The position numbers and the translations under genes are program-made. From VXYL01 sp963665195 (GTDB taxonomy: Bacteria; Pseudomonadota; Gammaproteobacteria; Pseudomonadales; Azotimanducaceae), in assembly GCA_963665195.1 (NCBI GenBank), contig OY762070.1, forward strand, positions 2,976,001 through 3,040,000: DNA of 64,000 bases, read 5' to 3'. Under the pieces are notes generated by a model. It made no database searches. It was not told the DNA's origin and saw only the letters and a program-made list of their open reading frames with translations. Within the stretch, counting starts at the first letter, position 1, and the number at the start of each line of letters is the position of its first letter. Below, piece after piece: positions 17,963 through 26,524 of this stretch.

Positions 17963-18010
17963 GTTGATTTGAGGAGCGCCGCCGCGAGGCGCTGGTAGAA
18001 TCAAATCAAC
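17963..18010. promoter_or_regulatory. Nested inverted repeat in the tRNA/phosphatase divergent region
   Basis: Perfect 10-bp arms GTTGATTTGA and TCAAATCAAC (17963-17972 and 18001-18010) enclose an inner 5-bp stem GCGCC/GGCGC. The structure lies between two divergently oriented transcription units, just upstream of the tRNA promoter and about 30 bp before the phosphatase start. It could be an operator or a bidirectional hairpin; no known regulator site is recognised. Confidence 0.4.
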
Positions 18011-18038
18011 GAGTTACGAGCAGTCTGGATCGATACGC

Positions 18039-18803
18039 ATGACGCAATCCGCGCCGCCGAGCTTTCTCATCCCTATGGACGGACTGCACAACCTGCGAGC
18101 CGTGGAGGGCTATGCCGCCGCCGACGGCCGAAGGATGCGCCGCGGCCGGCTCTACCGCTCCGGCGCCTGGGAGCGGATGAGCGCCAAGGACCGCGAGTGG
18201 TTTGCCGAGCATGTGCGTACCGTCTTGGATCTGCGCCATCCGGACGAGGCAGCGGGCGCCACGGCGGCGAGCTTCGGGCAGCCGCCGGCGACGCTGATCC
18301 CGCACTCGATCTTCCGCCCGGACGTGTCGATGGCCGAGTTCATCGCCGAACTCAACGCTCAGCGCGGCACGGGCATCTCCTCCGAGCGCTATCTGGACTA
18401 CCTGCGGGCAGGCGCCGCCGAGCGCTTCGCCCGGGCCATCGAACTGCTCGCCGATCCGGCCCGCTATCCCGTGCTGGTCAACTGCACGGCGGGCAAGGAC
18501 CGCACCGGCATCCTGATCGCCATGGCGATGGACCTCATCGGCATCGACGACGAGACCATCGGCGCGGAATACGAGCGCAGCAACGCCGGCATCGACGGCC
18601 TGATCGCGTACCTCAGCGAGATCGGCCGTCGGCCCGAGGGATCATTGGAGGCGATGCGCGCCCGCATGGCGACCCCAGCGGACCGCGTTCTCGGCTTCCT
18701 TGCCGGCGTGCGCACGGAGTTCGGGTCAGTCGCCGAACTGCTCGCCCCGCACGGCGTCACCGAGCGGACGGTCGCCCAGCTGCGCGAGATCCTCCTCGAA
18801 TAG
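18039..18803 (+). CDS. Tyrosine-protein phosphatase (MptpB/Y_phosphatase3 type)
   Basis: A 254-aa soluble phosphatase of the MptpB-like family, which acts on phosphotyrosine and in some members on phosphoserine/threonine or phosphoinositides. The catalytic P-loop VNCTAGKDRTG gives C149 and R155 (CX5R with the lysine/aspartate pattern of this family). Upstream, LYRSGAWERMS and TVLDLRHPDE are family landmarks. There is no signal peptide. It stands alone and is convergent with the following reductase. Physiological substrate unknown. Confidence 0.88.
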   Translation: MTQSAPPSFLIPMDGLHNLRAVEGYAAADGRRMRRGRLYRSGAWERMSAKDREWFAEHVRTVLDLRHPDEAAGATAASFGQPPATLIPHSIFRPDVSMAEFIAELNAQRGTGISSERYLDYLRAGAAERFARAIELLADPARYPVLVNCTAGKDRTGILIAMAMDLIGIDDETIGAEYERSNAGIDGLIAYLSEIGRRPEGSLEAMRARMATPADRVLGFLAGVRTEFGSVAELLAPHGVTERTVAQLREILLE

Positions 18804-18847
18804 GCGTCCTCACGCGGGCGTGCCAGCGCGAAAGCGCGAGGCTACCG

Positions 18848-19861
18848 CTACCCGACCTCGAAGCCGTGCTGCTTCACATGGTACGGGCCGTCCATGCGCT
18901 GCGTGGTCTTGTACAGCTCGTAGCGGCCGTCGCCGGCCACATGCTTGACGCTGGCCAGCAGTGACGCCTGCTCCGCCTCCGGCATGGGCGCGAAGGCGCG
19001 CGCCGTGGCGACGTTCTCGCGCAGCTCTGCCATCGAGGTGAGGCCGACGACGATGGAGGAGACCGGCTGGCTCAGCGCGTAGCGTATGCAGGTGGCGGCG
19101 TCGATGCCGGCCTGGCCGGTGATGACGCCGCCGCCGAGGGTCTTCATGCCGATGACGCCGGCGCCCCGCGCGACGCACTGCGGCACGATGTCGCCGAGGA
19201 AGCTGCGGAAGTGCGCGTCCATCATGTTGATGGGCATCTGCACCGTTTCCCAGGCGAAGGGCTTGTCCATCATCGTCTGGTGGATGCGCGGGTCGCGATG
19301 GCCAGTGAAGCCGATGTGGCGAATCTTGCCCGCCTCCTTCGCCTTGATGGCGGCGCGGATGCCGCCCTGTTCGAACACCCAGTCCGGGTCGTTGTCGTAG
19401 ACGATCTCGTGGAACTGCCAGAGGTCCAGATAGTCCGTCTTGAGCCGCCGCAGACTGTCGTCGATGCAGCGCATGGCGCCTTGGTAGTCGCGATCGCAGC
19501 CCTTCGTCATGAGGAACACCTTGTCGCGCCGGGCGCTGCTTTCGAGCGCCTTGCCCATGACGATCTCGCTGCCGCCGTCGTGGTAGTCCCAAGCGTTGTC
19601 GAAGAACGTCAGACCCTCGTCGATGGCCGCATGCATGATGCGGATGGCTTCGGCTTCGTCCTGCGAGGCCGCATAGCCGATATGCCAGCCGCCGAGGCAG
19701 AGCACCGACACTTCCGCCCCGGTCCTGCCCAGGGCGCGCATCGGCAGGCCCGTCTCAGCGGCGCTCGCGCTCTGCGCCGCCAACGGTGCCAGCGCCAGCG
19801 CCGCGCCGCCCTTGAGCGCATCGCCCACGAAGTCCCGCCGGGTGATCTCATCGCTTGCCAT
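18848..19861 (-). CDS. Aldo/keto reductase with Tat signal
   Basis: A 337-aa NAD(P)H-dependent oxidoreductase of the aldo/keto reductase superfamily. The N-terminus TRRDFVGDALKGGAALALAP is a twin-arginine signal, so the enzyme is probably exported folded to the periplasm. The TIM-barrel catalytic set is visible: D and Y in FFDNAWDYHDGGSE, K in VFLMTKGC and H in LDLWQFHEIVYD. The C-terminal cofactor segment is SQPVSSIVVGLTSMAELREN. Exported members of this group occur in many proteobacteria without a known substrate. Confidence 0.88.
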   Translation of the reverse strand: MASDEITRRDFVGDALKGGAALALAPLAAQSASAAETGLPMRALGRTGAEVSVLCLGGWHIGYAASQDEAEAIRIMHAAIDEGLTFFDNAWDYHDGGSEIVMGKALESSARRDKVFLMTKGCDRDYQGAMRCIDDSLRRLKTDYLDLWQFHEIVYDNDPDWVFEQGGIRAAIKAKEAGKIRHIGFTGHRDPRIHQTMMDKPFAWETVQMPINMMDAHFRSFLGDIVPQCVARGAGVIGMKTLGGGVITGQAGIDAATCIRYALSQPVSSIVVGLTSMAELRENVATARAFAPMPEAEQASLLASVKHVAGDGRYELYKTTQRMDGPYHVKQHGFEVG

Positions 19862-19960
19862 GTCGTGCCCCCTGCCGTGCGTGGCCTAACGGGAGCATAG
19901 CGCGGCTAGAACCGGGCTAGATGCCTTGAGCAAGCTCAAGGTTTGCAGTTGAGTCAAGTT

Positions 19961-21581
19961 TCAAGCGGCGAGTGCCTGGCCCTCCCACAGGTGCGCGATC
20001 TGGTCGTCGAAGACGCCGATGGCGCGGTTGATGCGGGCATTCGCGGCGGACGCGTCGAAGACGACGGAGAGCGCGGGCCGCAGCACGCGGGCGTGCGTCC
20101 GGTGGCAGCGCATCGCGATGCGCAGGCCGTCGTCGGTGACGCGGTAGCGGCGGGTGCGCGGGATGCGCTCGATCAGTCCGCGCAGGCGCAGGCGTCGCAG
20201 GTCGTAGGTGGCGCGGCCGCGGTGGCAGTCGTCGGCGGACTGGCCGAGCAGCGGCGCCACGGTGTCGCGCAGGTCGCGGTTGGCGAAGCCGTCGGGCAGC
20301 GCGCGGAAGGCCAGCAGCGCTGCGAACAGGGCCTGCGCCCGGGGGTCGCCGAAGCGCAGCGCCGAGGCGCGCTGGCCGTCGACGAGGCGCGGCCGGTGGA
20401 GGTCCTCGAACCGTTCGGCTCCGATGGCGCAGTCGCGGCCGACTTGCTGGACGCGCAGCAGGCGTCGATTGGCGGCGAAGCCGACGGCCCTGAGGGCCTC
20501 TAGGTTCTTCAGCCGCTTGCGGACATCGAAGTCGTTGGTGTCGTTGACCACCGTCTCGGTGCGCAGGGCGCGCCCTTCCTTGTGAACGCGCCGCTCGCGG
20601 CGCGCCTGCTTCGATCCGCGAGTGCTTGTAGTCGACGTGCAGCGAGGGCGCGACGCCCTCGGTGATGACGCGGGTTCGGAACCGCGAGGGGGTGCGTCGG
20701 GTGACGCGCCGGTCGAAGATCAACTGCACGCGGTCGGGGCGGCCGAGGTCGAGGTTCTCGCGGATGACCTCCTCGAAGAAGACGCGCCCCTGGACGGGGC
20801 GGTCGAAGACCTGCGTCAGGGCGAACTCGACCTGCAGCATGGAGATGTCGTAGCGGATGCCCGCCGCCCGGTCGGCGGCCGTGAACGGGTGCGGCAGCCG
20901 CGCCAGCCACTTGCGCAGCAGGGCGTCGATCTCCGCAGCGTCCAGCCCGTCGGCGAGCCGCTGCATCAGCGCCGGGTCGGCGCAGCTCGCGATGCCGTTG
21001 TCCAGCGCCTCGAAGGCGACGCCGCGCTTGGCGAGCTGCCGCTTGAGGTACTCGTGGCCGTTGACGCACAGCTTCGCGTTGTACGGGAAGTACGAGCAGA
21101 ACTTGAGGAAGAACGGCCCGAAGTCGTCGTCCACCGCGTACACGTAGTAGTGGTTGACCATCGCCGTGGACGAGACCAGCCACGGGTACGGCCCGCGCGC
21201 CGGATCCTCGCGCCGCTCCGTGCGCAGCACCCGCGCCTTCTCCTGCGCGACGCCGACGTAGAGCACGCCCTCGCCGCCGCCGGAGCGCCGCAGGTACTCC
21301 TTCGTCCGGTCGTCCTTGCGCTCGTGCCGCGCGAAGCGCGCGACATCGATGCCGCCGTCGGCGGCGAAGCGCTTCATGGCCGCCACGAACCGGTTCGTCA
21401 TCGGCGCCATCAGCGCCGACGACGGCACCGGGTTGCCGCGCACCTTGCGGAAGAACCACGCCGTGCCCGCGCCCTCCTGCAGCACTGGCACGTACACGTT
21501 CAGGTACATCCGGTCGATGCACTCCAGTTCCAGCGTCGCATGCTCCGCCAGCACCTCGGCGGCGCTTCGTGCTACTTTCAT
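19961..21581 (-). pseudogene. Conserved hypothetical protein, split by a frameshift
   Basis: The ATG at 21581 has a GGAG site and opens about 320 residues (ATLELECIDRMYLNVYVPVL, FCSYFPYNAKLCVNGHEYLK, VFFEEVIRENLDLGRPDRVQ, SLHVDYKHSRI). Near 20605 the frame is lost; the logical continuation HKEGRALRTETVVNDTNDFD runs in another frame to the stop at 19961. The C-terminal part resembles a winged-helix segment (LRRLRLRGLIERIPRTRRYR). The break coincides with a GC palindrome that appears to be inserted. I do not know the function of this family. Full length would be about 530 residues. Confidence 0.6.
20587..20608. repeat. Short GC palindrome at a gene break
   Basis: The sequence GCGCCGCTCGCGGCGC forms a self-complementary hairpin with a two-base centre. 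It sits exactly where the reading frame of the surrounding gene is lost, between the codons for HSRI and HKEGRA. It looks like a small palindromic insertion or the product of slippage. Confidence 0.4.
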
Positions 21582-21694
21582 CGCTCGGACTCCGGTCGAT
21601 GGGCTCCCCGACGGCCACTATACGGCCACCATCGCCTGGCGCGATCAACGAGGCGGCTTCGCGCCGCGGAGCGGAGCAGCGGCCGGGGTCCGTC

Positions 21695-22579
21695 TCAACC
21701 GCCGGGAGAGCACAACACATGCTTCGTCGGTCTGAGGCGTAGCCTCGCTAGGTAGTTCTTGGGGTAGAGGCTCACATGCTGTTCTATCTCGCCACGCAGG
21801 GTGAATAGCTGCGGAGACTCGCTGAACTTGAACAGCCGGTAAAGCTGGTACGCGCTTGCGTGCTGCTCGCAGAACCGCAACTCGCCATCGCTGATGTAGA
21901 ACGGTGTCCGCCTGCCGTAACGGGTGGTCTTCACTTCGATGAAGCGGTCCTTGCCGCTGGTCTCGTGCGAGCGTATGTCGTAGCCAGCGCGGTCGCCCCG
22001 GGTCACGGCGACGTGCTCCACGTCCGTTGCGAGACCATCCTTGCCCGCCGCGATGAGCCGTTCGCGTTCGTAGCGCAGGACCAGCAACTCGCCGGCCACG
22101 CCAAGCGAGCGATTGAGCGCCTCACGGAGCAGGTAGTTGGTTGCGCCCGGCAGCTCGGCCGGTAGTTCGTAATCGGCCCGCGTCTCGCCGAGCTCTGAAG
22201 CCGTGACCGTCGGCGGCTCAACAAGGATGTCGAGGACATCGGGTACCGAAACCTCGTTCTGAGGAGCGGCAACAGACCTTTCGACGAGCCGCTCGATGCT
22301 GGGCAACTGCTCGCGGACCACTTCCCGCAGTAGTTCCTGCGCGTTGTCCGCCGGTAGGTAGCCGTCGACGTAAGGGAAGCCCAGATCAAGCAGCGCGGCG
22401 CTTATGTTTCGGTGCTTGAACTCGACGGAAGTCCTAGAACGCCGGGTCAGAACCCCGCGCAACGCTCGATTGCGTGCCGCCTTGTTGAACGACTCGCCGC
22501 GCAGTTCGAGAGCCAGCATCTCGAGGTAGTCGCCCACGACCGCCTCGACCTCCTGCCGACTCCAAGGCTCTCCCGCCAT
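21695..22579 (-). CDS. DUF3883 domain protein (probable nuclease-like fold)
   Basis: A 294-aa protein. Residues about 1-110 (WSRQEVEAVVGDYLEMLALE, TSVEFKHRNISAALLDLGFP) form an N-terminal helical region seen in DUF3883 proteins. Residues about 190-275 carry the DUF3883 signature GYDIRSHETSGKDRFIEVKT followed by TPFYISDGELRFCEQHASAY. The D...EVK pattern resembles the PD-(D/E)XK nuclease core. Such proteins are frequent in restriction and phage-defence islands, but no methylase or helicase is adjacent here, so its role is open. Confidence 0.78.
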   Translation of the reverse strand: MAGEPWSRQEVEAVVGDYLEMLALELRGESFNKAARNRALRGVLTRRSRTSVEFKHRNISAALLDLGFPYVDGYLPADNAQELLREVVREQLPSIERLVERSVAAPQNEVSVPDVLDILVEPPTVTASELGETRADYELPAELPGATNYLLREALNRSLGVAGELLVLRYERERLIAAGKDGLATDVEHVAVTRGDRAGYDIRSHETSGKDRFIEVKTTRYGRRTPFYISDGELRFCEQHASAYQLYRLFKFSESPQLFTLRGEIEQHVSLYPKNYLARLRLRPTKHVLCSPGG

Positions 22580-22631
22580 GCCGCGCTATCGTACAGAACT
22601 GTGCAAGCAGCATGGTCGGCAGGCGAAGGGT

Positions 22632-23360
22632 TCAGCTCCCGAAGGCCCGCTCCACCGCTCGCCGCGCGGCGTCCTTCGCCCCGCTCGCCAAGAATGTGCC
22701 GTGGGCGCTCGCCAAGGCATCGAAATCCCACTCGAGCAGCCGCTCGAACTCGCTGCGCAGCGAGGTGCCCGGCGGCGTCATGGCCTTCAGCCAGATCGGC
22801 CCGACCAGCATGGTCTTGGGGAAGCCGATGAAGGGCATCGCCAGCCGCGCCATGGCGTTGTTGAACGAGTAGTCGCCGTAGTGCTGAATGGCGTCGCAGG
22901 TCAGCAGCACGTTCGGCGCACCGCGCACCAAGAGCGCCGCCTCCGGCTGCCGCGTACCGCGGAAGCAGAACAGCTCGGCGTCCGCCAACGGCAGCGCTGC
23001 GCCCTCTTCGAGCAAGGCATCGGCGGTCGGCTCCGGGTACGTCGTGCCACCCGGCTGGCACCAGAACTCGGCGCCGAAGCGCTCCTTGCAGTAGGCATCG
23101 TCGATGCCGTGCATGGCGCCCAGCCGTACCAGCCGTCGCACCGGGCCGAGCGCTTCGAGAGCTTGCTCCCCCGCGGCATCCAAGCGGATGGGGTTGACCA
23201 GCGTCAGTCCGTCGTCGTCTTGCAGCACCGCCACGTTACGGCTGATCCTGACGATGGGGTTCATGCGAAAGCTCCCGCGCACGATGTGCAGGCGCGGCGC
23301 GATGGTGTCGATGCCGCCGTGCGGCGCAGGCCGGGGGTGGGATTTCGTTGCAGCGCTCAT
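22632..23360 (-). CDS. Metallo-beta-lactamase-fold-like protein
   Basis: A 242-aa protein whose layout matches divergent MBL-fold proteins of the DUF4336 kind: DTIAPRLHIVRGSFRMNPIV, NVAVLQDDDGLTLVNPIRLD, VRRLVRLGAMHGIDDAYCKE, NVLLTCDAIQHYGDYSF and a final ASAHGTFL. The classical HXHXDH metal motif is absent (LGAMHG at that place), though histidines at the later metal positions remain. Catalysis is therefore uncertain. It begins 10 bp after the Rid-family gene and is likely co-transcribed with it. Confidence 0.7.
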   Translation of the reverse strand: MSAATKSHPRPAPHGGIDTIAPRLHIVRGSFRMNPIVRISRNVAVLQDDDGLTLVNPIRLDAAGEQALEALGPVRRLVRLGAMHGIDDAYCKERFGAEFWCQPGGTTYPEPTADALLEEGAALPLADAELFCFRGTRQPEAALLVRGAPNVLLTCDAIQHYGDYSFNNAMARLAMPFIGFPKTMLVGPIWLKAMTPPGTSLRSEFERLLEWDFDALASAHGTFLASGAKDAARRAVERAFGS

Positions 23361-23369
23361 CGGCCGGTT

Positions 23370-23744
23370 TCAGCGCCGCGCCGTGACCTCCACCTGGATC
23401 TTGATGCGCGGATCGACCTGCTCGCACAGCACGGTGGTGTTGACCGGCCGGATGTCGCGGAAGAACTCCGCGAATACCGGCATGGCGGCTTGGACCGTCT
23501 CGCGGTCCGCCGCGTAGGTCACCACCCGCACCATGTCTGCCAGTCGCGCACCCACTTGGCCGAGCGACCAAGCGACATTGACTAGCGCATGGCGCGCCTG
23601 CTCGGCGGCATCTTCCGGATACTCGCCGCTGGCGCCATCGAGGCCCCCGGTGCCGGATACGAACACCCAGTCGCCATCCACCAAGGCCCGCGAGTAGCCG
23701 GCCCGAGCTTCCTCGGGGATGGGGGAATTCGCATAGCGCCGCAT
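23370..23744 (-). CDS. Rid-family (YjgF/YER057c/UK114) protein
   Basis: A 124-aa member of the Rid family. RidA deaminates reactive enamine/imine intermediates made by PLP enzymes; other subfamilies have unknown roles. Landmarks are YSRALVDGDWVFVSGTGG, LADMVRVVTYAADRET, FRDIRPVNTTVLCEQ and IKIQVEVTA. The arginine that binds the substrate carboxylate in RidA would be the R of FRDIRP, so assignment to RidA proper is not secure. The ATG at 23744 is preceded by GGAGCCG; the long in-frame upstream extension through the 45-bp repeats is not protein-like. Confidence 0.85.
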   Translation of the reverse strand: MRRYANSPIPEEARAGYSRALVDGDWVFVSGTGGLDGASGEYPEDAAEQARHALVNVAWSLGQVGARLADMVRVVTYAADRETVQAAMPVFAEFFRDIRPVNTTVLCEQVDPRIKIQVEVTARR

Positions 23745-24512
23745 CGGCTCCTCCTGCCGCTCGGTGGCGTTCGTACGTCGCGCACTGTGCATGGCCAGCG
23801 GGCGCGGCGTCAACATCGGCCCAGGCGGCAGCTGCTCCTCTGCTACGCTCCGCCGGAACTTGACAGCGTGGTCAGCAGGTGCGCGAAGTACATTCTGCCA
23901 ACGGTACGGAGCCCGGCGCAGTCGGGCAGGGGACTCCTTTCTCGCGAGGGGTTCCCCCTCGCGCTCCCCGGCTGAGGGCTCCTTGCTTGCGAGGGGTTCC
24001 CCCTCGCGCTCCCCGGCTGAGGGCTCCTTGCTTGCGAGGGGTTCCCCCTCGCGCTCCCCGGCTGAGGGCTCTGTGCGCCGAGGTTGCCCGGTACTTGCCG
24101 GCGGCGCACCTCGGTGCGATCCCGGACGACCGCCGGACGCGGCGCCTCCCGATGGTCGATCCGGCCATGCGGGCCGCGGGCCAGGCGCGCGCAGCCCTCG
24201 AGTGCAGAGACGTGGCCAGTCGCAGTCGTCAATGGATTCGAGCGGGTGCCGCGCCGTTGGGCCAAGGATGGCGAATGGGTGGCGGAGGCGTTGCACAAGG
24301 CGAGTGGGCCGAGGTGGACGGGTGGTGCCTGGGGTCTCTCCCGCGTACGCCGCCGCCCTGCATCCGGCGTGGCAGTGCCGCTGCCGGCGAGCAACGTCGC
24401 GGATACCGGGCCAGGAGATCAGGCCGAGTACGCCCGCTTTGGGATGCGGATGGATTTGTCGCCGGGAGAGCGCGAAGGAGACAGCCAATCTTGCATCGTT
24501 GAAGGTAGAGCC
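23745..24512. other. Non-coding stretch with tandem repeats
   Basis: This 770-bp interval has no credible gene. Several long open frames exist on both strands only because of GC bias and the 45-bp repeat (a multiple of three). It holds the promoter region of the Rid gene, the tandem repeat at 23946-24080, and a segment to 24512 with no recognisable product. Confidence 0.55.
23946..24080. repeat. Three tandem 45-bp repeats, each with a hairpin
   Basis: Three consecutive units start at 23946, 23991 and 24036. The first two are identical; the third diverges in its last ten bases. Each contains the perfect inverted repeat GCGAGGGG-TTC-CCCCTCGC across the unit boundary. There are no spacers, so this is not a CRISPR array. 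On the minus strand it would encode the periodic EPSAGEREGEPLASK, probably by chance. Confidence 0.85.
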
Positions 24513-25328
24513 GTGACGCGCAGGGGAGAAGAACGCGTCGTCCGTTCCGGCGGCGTGTGTGACGGATCGGTTGTCGATGTCAGCCAAATTGACAGGTGGG
24601 CTCAAATACTCGAGCTTCTTCGCACCCACGTTAGGTATACCGAATCGGGCCAGACTGAGGTTGCACCACCCGAGATAGCCGTCTCTCGACATGACGGTAC
24701 CGCGTTCACGTTTGTCGCGCCGGTCGGTCAGTACACGTCACTTGCGCTGTCGTGGATAGATGACACATGCCGCCGACTACGAAGATCGGAAGGCCGAGTG
24801 TATGTACCGGGCCCCACCTACGGCGTTTGGTCTACAGGTTATTATGTATACGACGAGTTCCACGAGAAGGTGTTGCGGGCGAGCCCGGCAGCGCGGACAG
24901 ATGTCGACGACAACAGGGTCATCATTGGCTGTAGCAGCACGGTCACAGTCGCCCATATGACAGACGAGTGTGTCGCCGGTATTTTGGCAAGGTCACAACC
25001 GACGCGTCCCACGGAGACTTGCAAGATCTATGCACGGATTGACGGACCCCCGCCGGTCGCGACAGAAGCGTGGTGTGACTCACTGCTGTGCTACGTCCGA
25101 GAGGACCACCGAAGCAGCGAGCAGATGGTCGCCGCCTTGCGTGCAGAGGAGCAGGCGGACCGCAGCTTCGGTTGGGGGGCTGATGCGAGGATTCGAGTAT
25201 CCGGTGGCGCAAGTCGGCGCGACTTTGACTTGGCACTCTGGGGAGTTTCCAGCGCACATGACTGGGTGGTGTCGAAATGCGACGCGACACCGCGGCGGGT
25301 GGAGACTGAAGAGACTGACGTTCCTTGA
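24513..25328 (+). CDS. Hypothetical protein, lower-GC region
   Basis: A 271-aa ORF whose second half looks protein-like: VVDVSQIDRWAQILELLRTH, FTFVAPVGQYTSLALSWIDD, GPTYGVWSTGYYVYDEF. The GTG at 24513 has a GAAGG site; a GTG at 24555 is an alternative. Base composition falls and codon use departs from the neighbours from about 24540 to 25980, which it shares with the next ORF, suggesting both arrived together. No domain is recognised. The following gene, which has a HEPN motif, begins 80 bp downstream. Confidence 0.45.
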   Translation: MTRRGEERVVRSGGVCDGSVVDVSQIDRWAQILELLRTHVRYTESGQTEVAPPEIAVSRHDGTAFTFVAPVGQYTSLALSWIDDTCRRLRRSEGRVYVPGPTYGVWSTGYYVYDEFHEKVLRASPAARTDVDDNRVIIGCSSTVTVAHMTDECVAGILARSQPTRPTETCKIYARIDGPPPVATEAWCDSLLCYVREDHRSSEQMVAALRAEEQADRSFGWGADARIRVSGGASRRDFDLALWGVSSAHDWVVSKCDATPRRVETEETDVP

Positions 25329-25407
25329 GGGGTCTCCGTCTCGGCGTGTCGCAGCGTCGAACACGGGCATCGGTTGACTCTGGACTCCGTAGGACGGGAG
25401 GTGGTTG

Positions 25408-25986
25408 ATGGTAGCGGTGGACGTGGGTGCTTTGCCAACGAACTTTCCGACTCACAGGCATGAACCGGCGTTCTGGGAGCGGCTTGGTCGCACGGTCGCG
25501 ACGTTTGGGTTCTTGGAAGAGGTCCTTGGTAAGGCCATCTTCGCGTTCTCCGCTCGGAGACACGAGACGTCTGACGAGGCGTTTGAAGCATGGCTTCGCG
25601 AACCCCGTGGGCTGGAACGAGCGCTCACGGACCCGCTGGCAGGCCTAGTCGGACAACTGGAGCAAGTGGTCGTGGGGTACTCAGCCACGGGGGCTGCAGG
25701 GCTTGAGGACCTAGAGGACTTACTGGGCCTCCTTAGAGAGGCATCGAGAGTACGGAATGTGCTGTGCCATGGATCGTGGCGTCCCCCGGACGAAACCGGG
25801 GCGTCAAAGCCCCTCTTCGTTGAACGCAAGGGCGGCGTTTTCGAGACGGCCATTGACTGTGCGTATCTCGATCAGGTCCGTCAGCATGTAGTCGAACTCG
25901 CATGTGCGGTTATCGACTTGGTGACGAGCATGGGATGGCAGTTTCCGAGCTCGCGTGGACCCGGAGTGCCGGTGTTGGATCGATAG
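25408..25986 (+). CDS. Hypothetical protein with HEPN-like RX4H motif
   Basis: A 192-aa, largely helical protein starting at the ATG at 25408 after a GGGAGG site. It begins with FWERLGRTVATFGFLEEVLG and contains SRVRNVLCHGSW about two thirds along. RNVLCH fits the RX4-6H signature of HEPN ribonucleases, which is followed by a polar or aromatic residue as here. HEPN proteins often act as RNases in toxin-antitoxin or abortive-infection systems. No MNT-type antitoxin is adjacent; the upstream hypothetical would be the only candidate partner. The call rests on one motif. Confidence 0.5.
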   Translation: MVAVDVGALPTNFPTHRHEPAFWERLGRTVATFGFLEEVLGKAIFAFSARRHETSDEAFEAWLREPRGLERALTDPLAGLVGQLEQVVVGYSATGAAGLEDLEDLLGLLREASRVRNVLCHGSWRPPDETGASKPLFVERKGGVFETAIDCAYLDQVRQHVVELACAVIDLVTSMGWQFPSSRGPGVPVLDR

Positions 25987-25995
25987 GTCCTCTTC

Positions 25996-26505
25996 ATGTG
26001 TAGCGGCGAGGGCGCCAGCACCATGGACATCGGCCGCACCCAAATGCCGAACCGCGCCGCCCGCCACCGCCTGGACGCCGGCACCTACGGCACCGTGGGC
26101 GTCGGCCTCGGCTTCGCGGTCGCCGCGGCGGTGACCAATCCGGACAAGCCCATCGTCTCGGTGCAGGGCGACAGCGCCTTCGGCTTCACGGGCATGGAGC
26201 TGGAAACGATGGTGCGCTACAACCTCCCGGTGAAGCTCATCGTCCTGAACAACGGCGGCACCGGCGGCGGCGTGCATCCGCTGAAGGAAGGCCAGACCCT
26301 GCCCCCCGGCAACCTCACCTACGGCGCCCACTACGAGGGCATGCTGGAAGCCCTCGGCGGCAAGGGCTTCTACGTGGAGGACCCGAAGGACCTCCGCGCC
26401 GCGCTGGATGAAGCGATGGCCTTCGACGGCCCGACGCTCATCAACGTGCCGCTGAACCCGAGGGCGGGAAGGAAGCCGCAGCAATTCGGCTGGCTGACGA
26501 CTTAA
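25996..26505 (+). pseudogene. Oxalyl-CoA decarboxylase-like ThDP enzyme, C-terminal fragment
   Basis: The 169-aa frame matches the C-terminal pyrophosphate-binding domain of oxalyl-CoA decarboxylase/2-hydroxyacyl-CoA lyases: GEGASTMDIGRTQMPNRAA, LDAGTYGTVGVGLGF, then the ThDP motif GDSAFGFTGMELETMVRYNL through LNNGG. A full enzyme has about 560 residues; the N-terminal and middle domains (about 400 residues, including the catalytic glutamate) are missing. The left edge directly joins the HEPN-like gene and the right edge joins the duplicated kinase, so it is a fragment trapped between rearrangement borders. Confidence 0.75.
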
Positions 26506-26524
26506 GGGGCACCCTGCGCGCCAT

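Noticed and set aside
23946..24080. Possible CRISPR array
   Set aside because: The units are directly abutting without spacers and there are no cas genes nearby, so this is a plain tandem repeat.
23370..24692. A 440-aa Rid-family protein with a long N-terminal extension
   Set aside because: The extension is low-complexity sequence translated from the 45-bp repeats; a good ribosome site precedes the ATG at 23744 and gives the normal Rid length.
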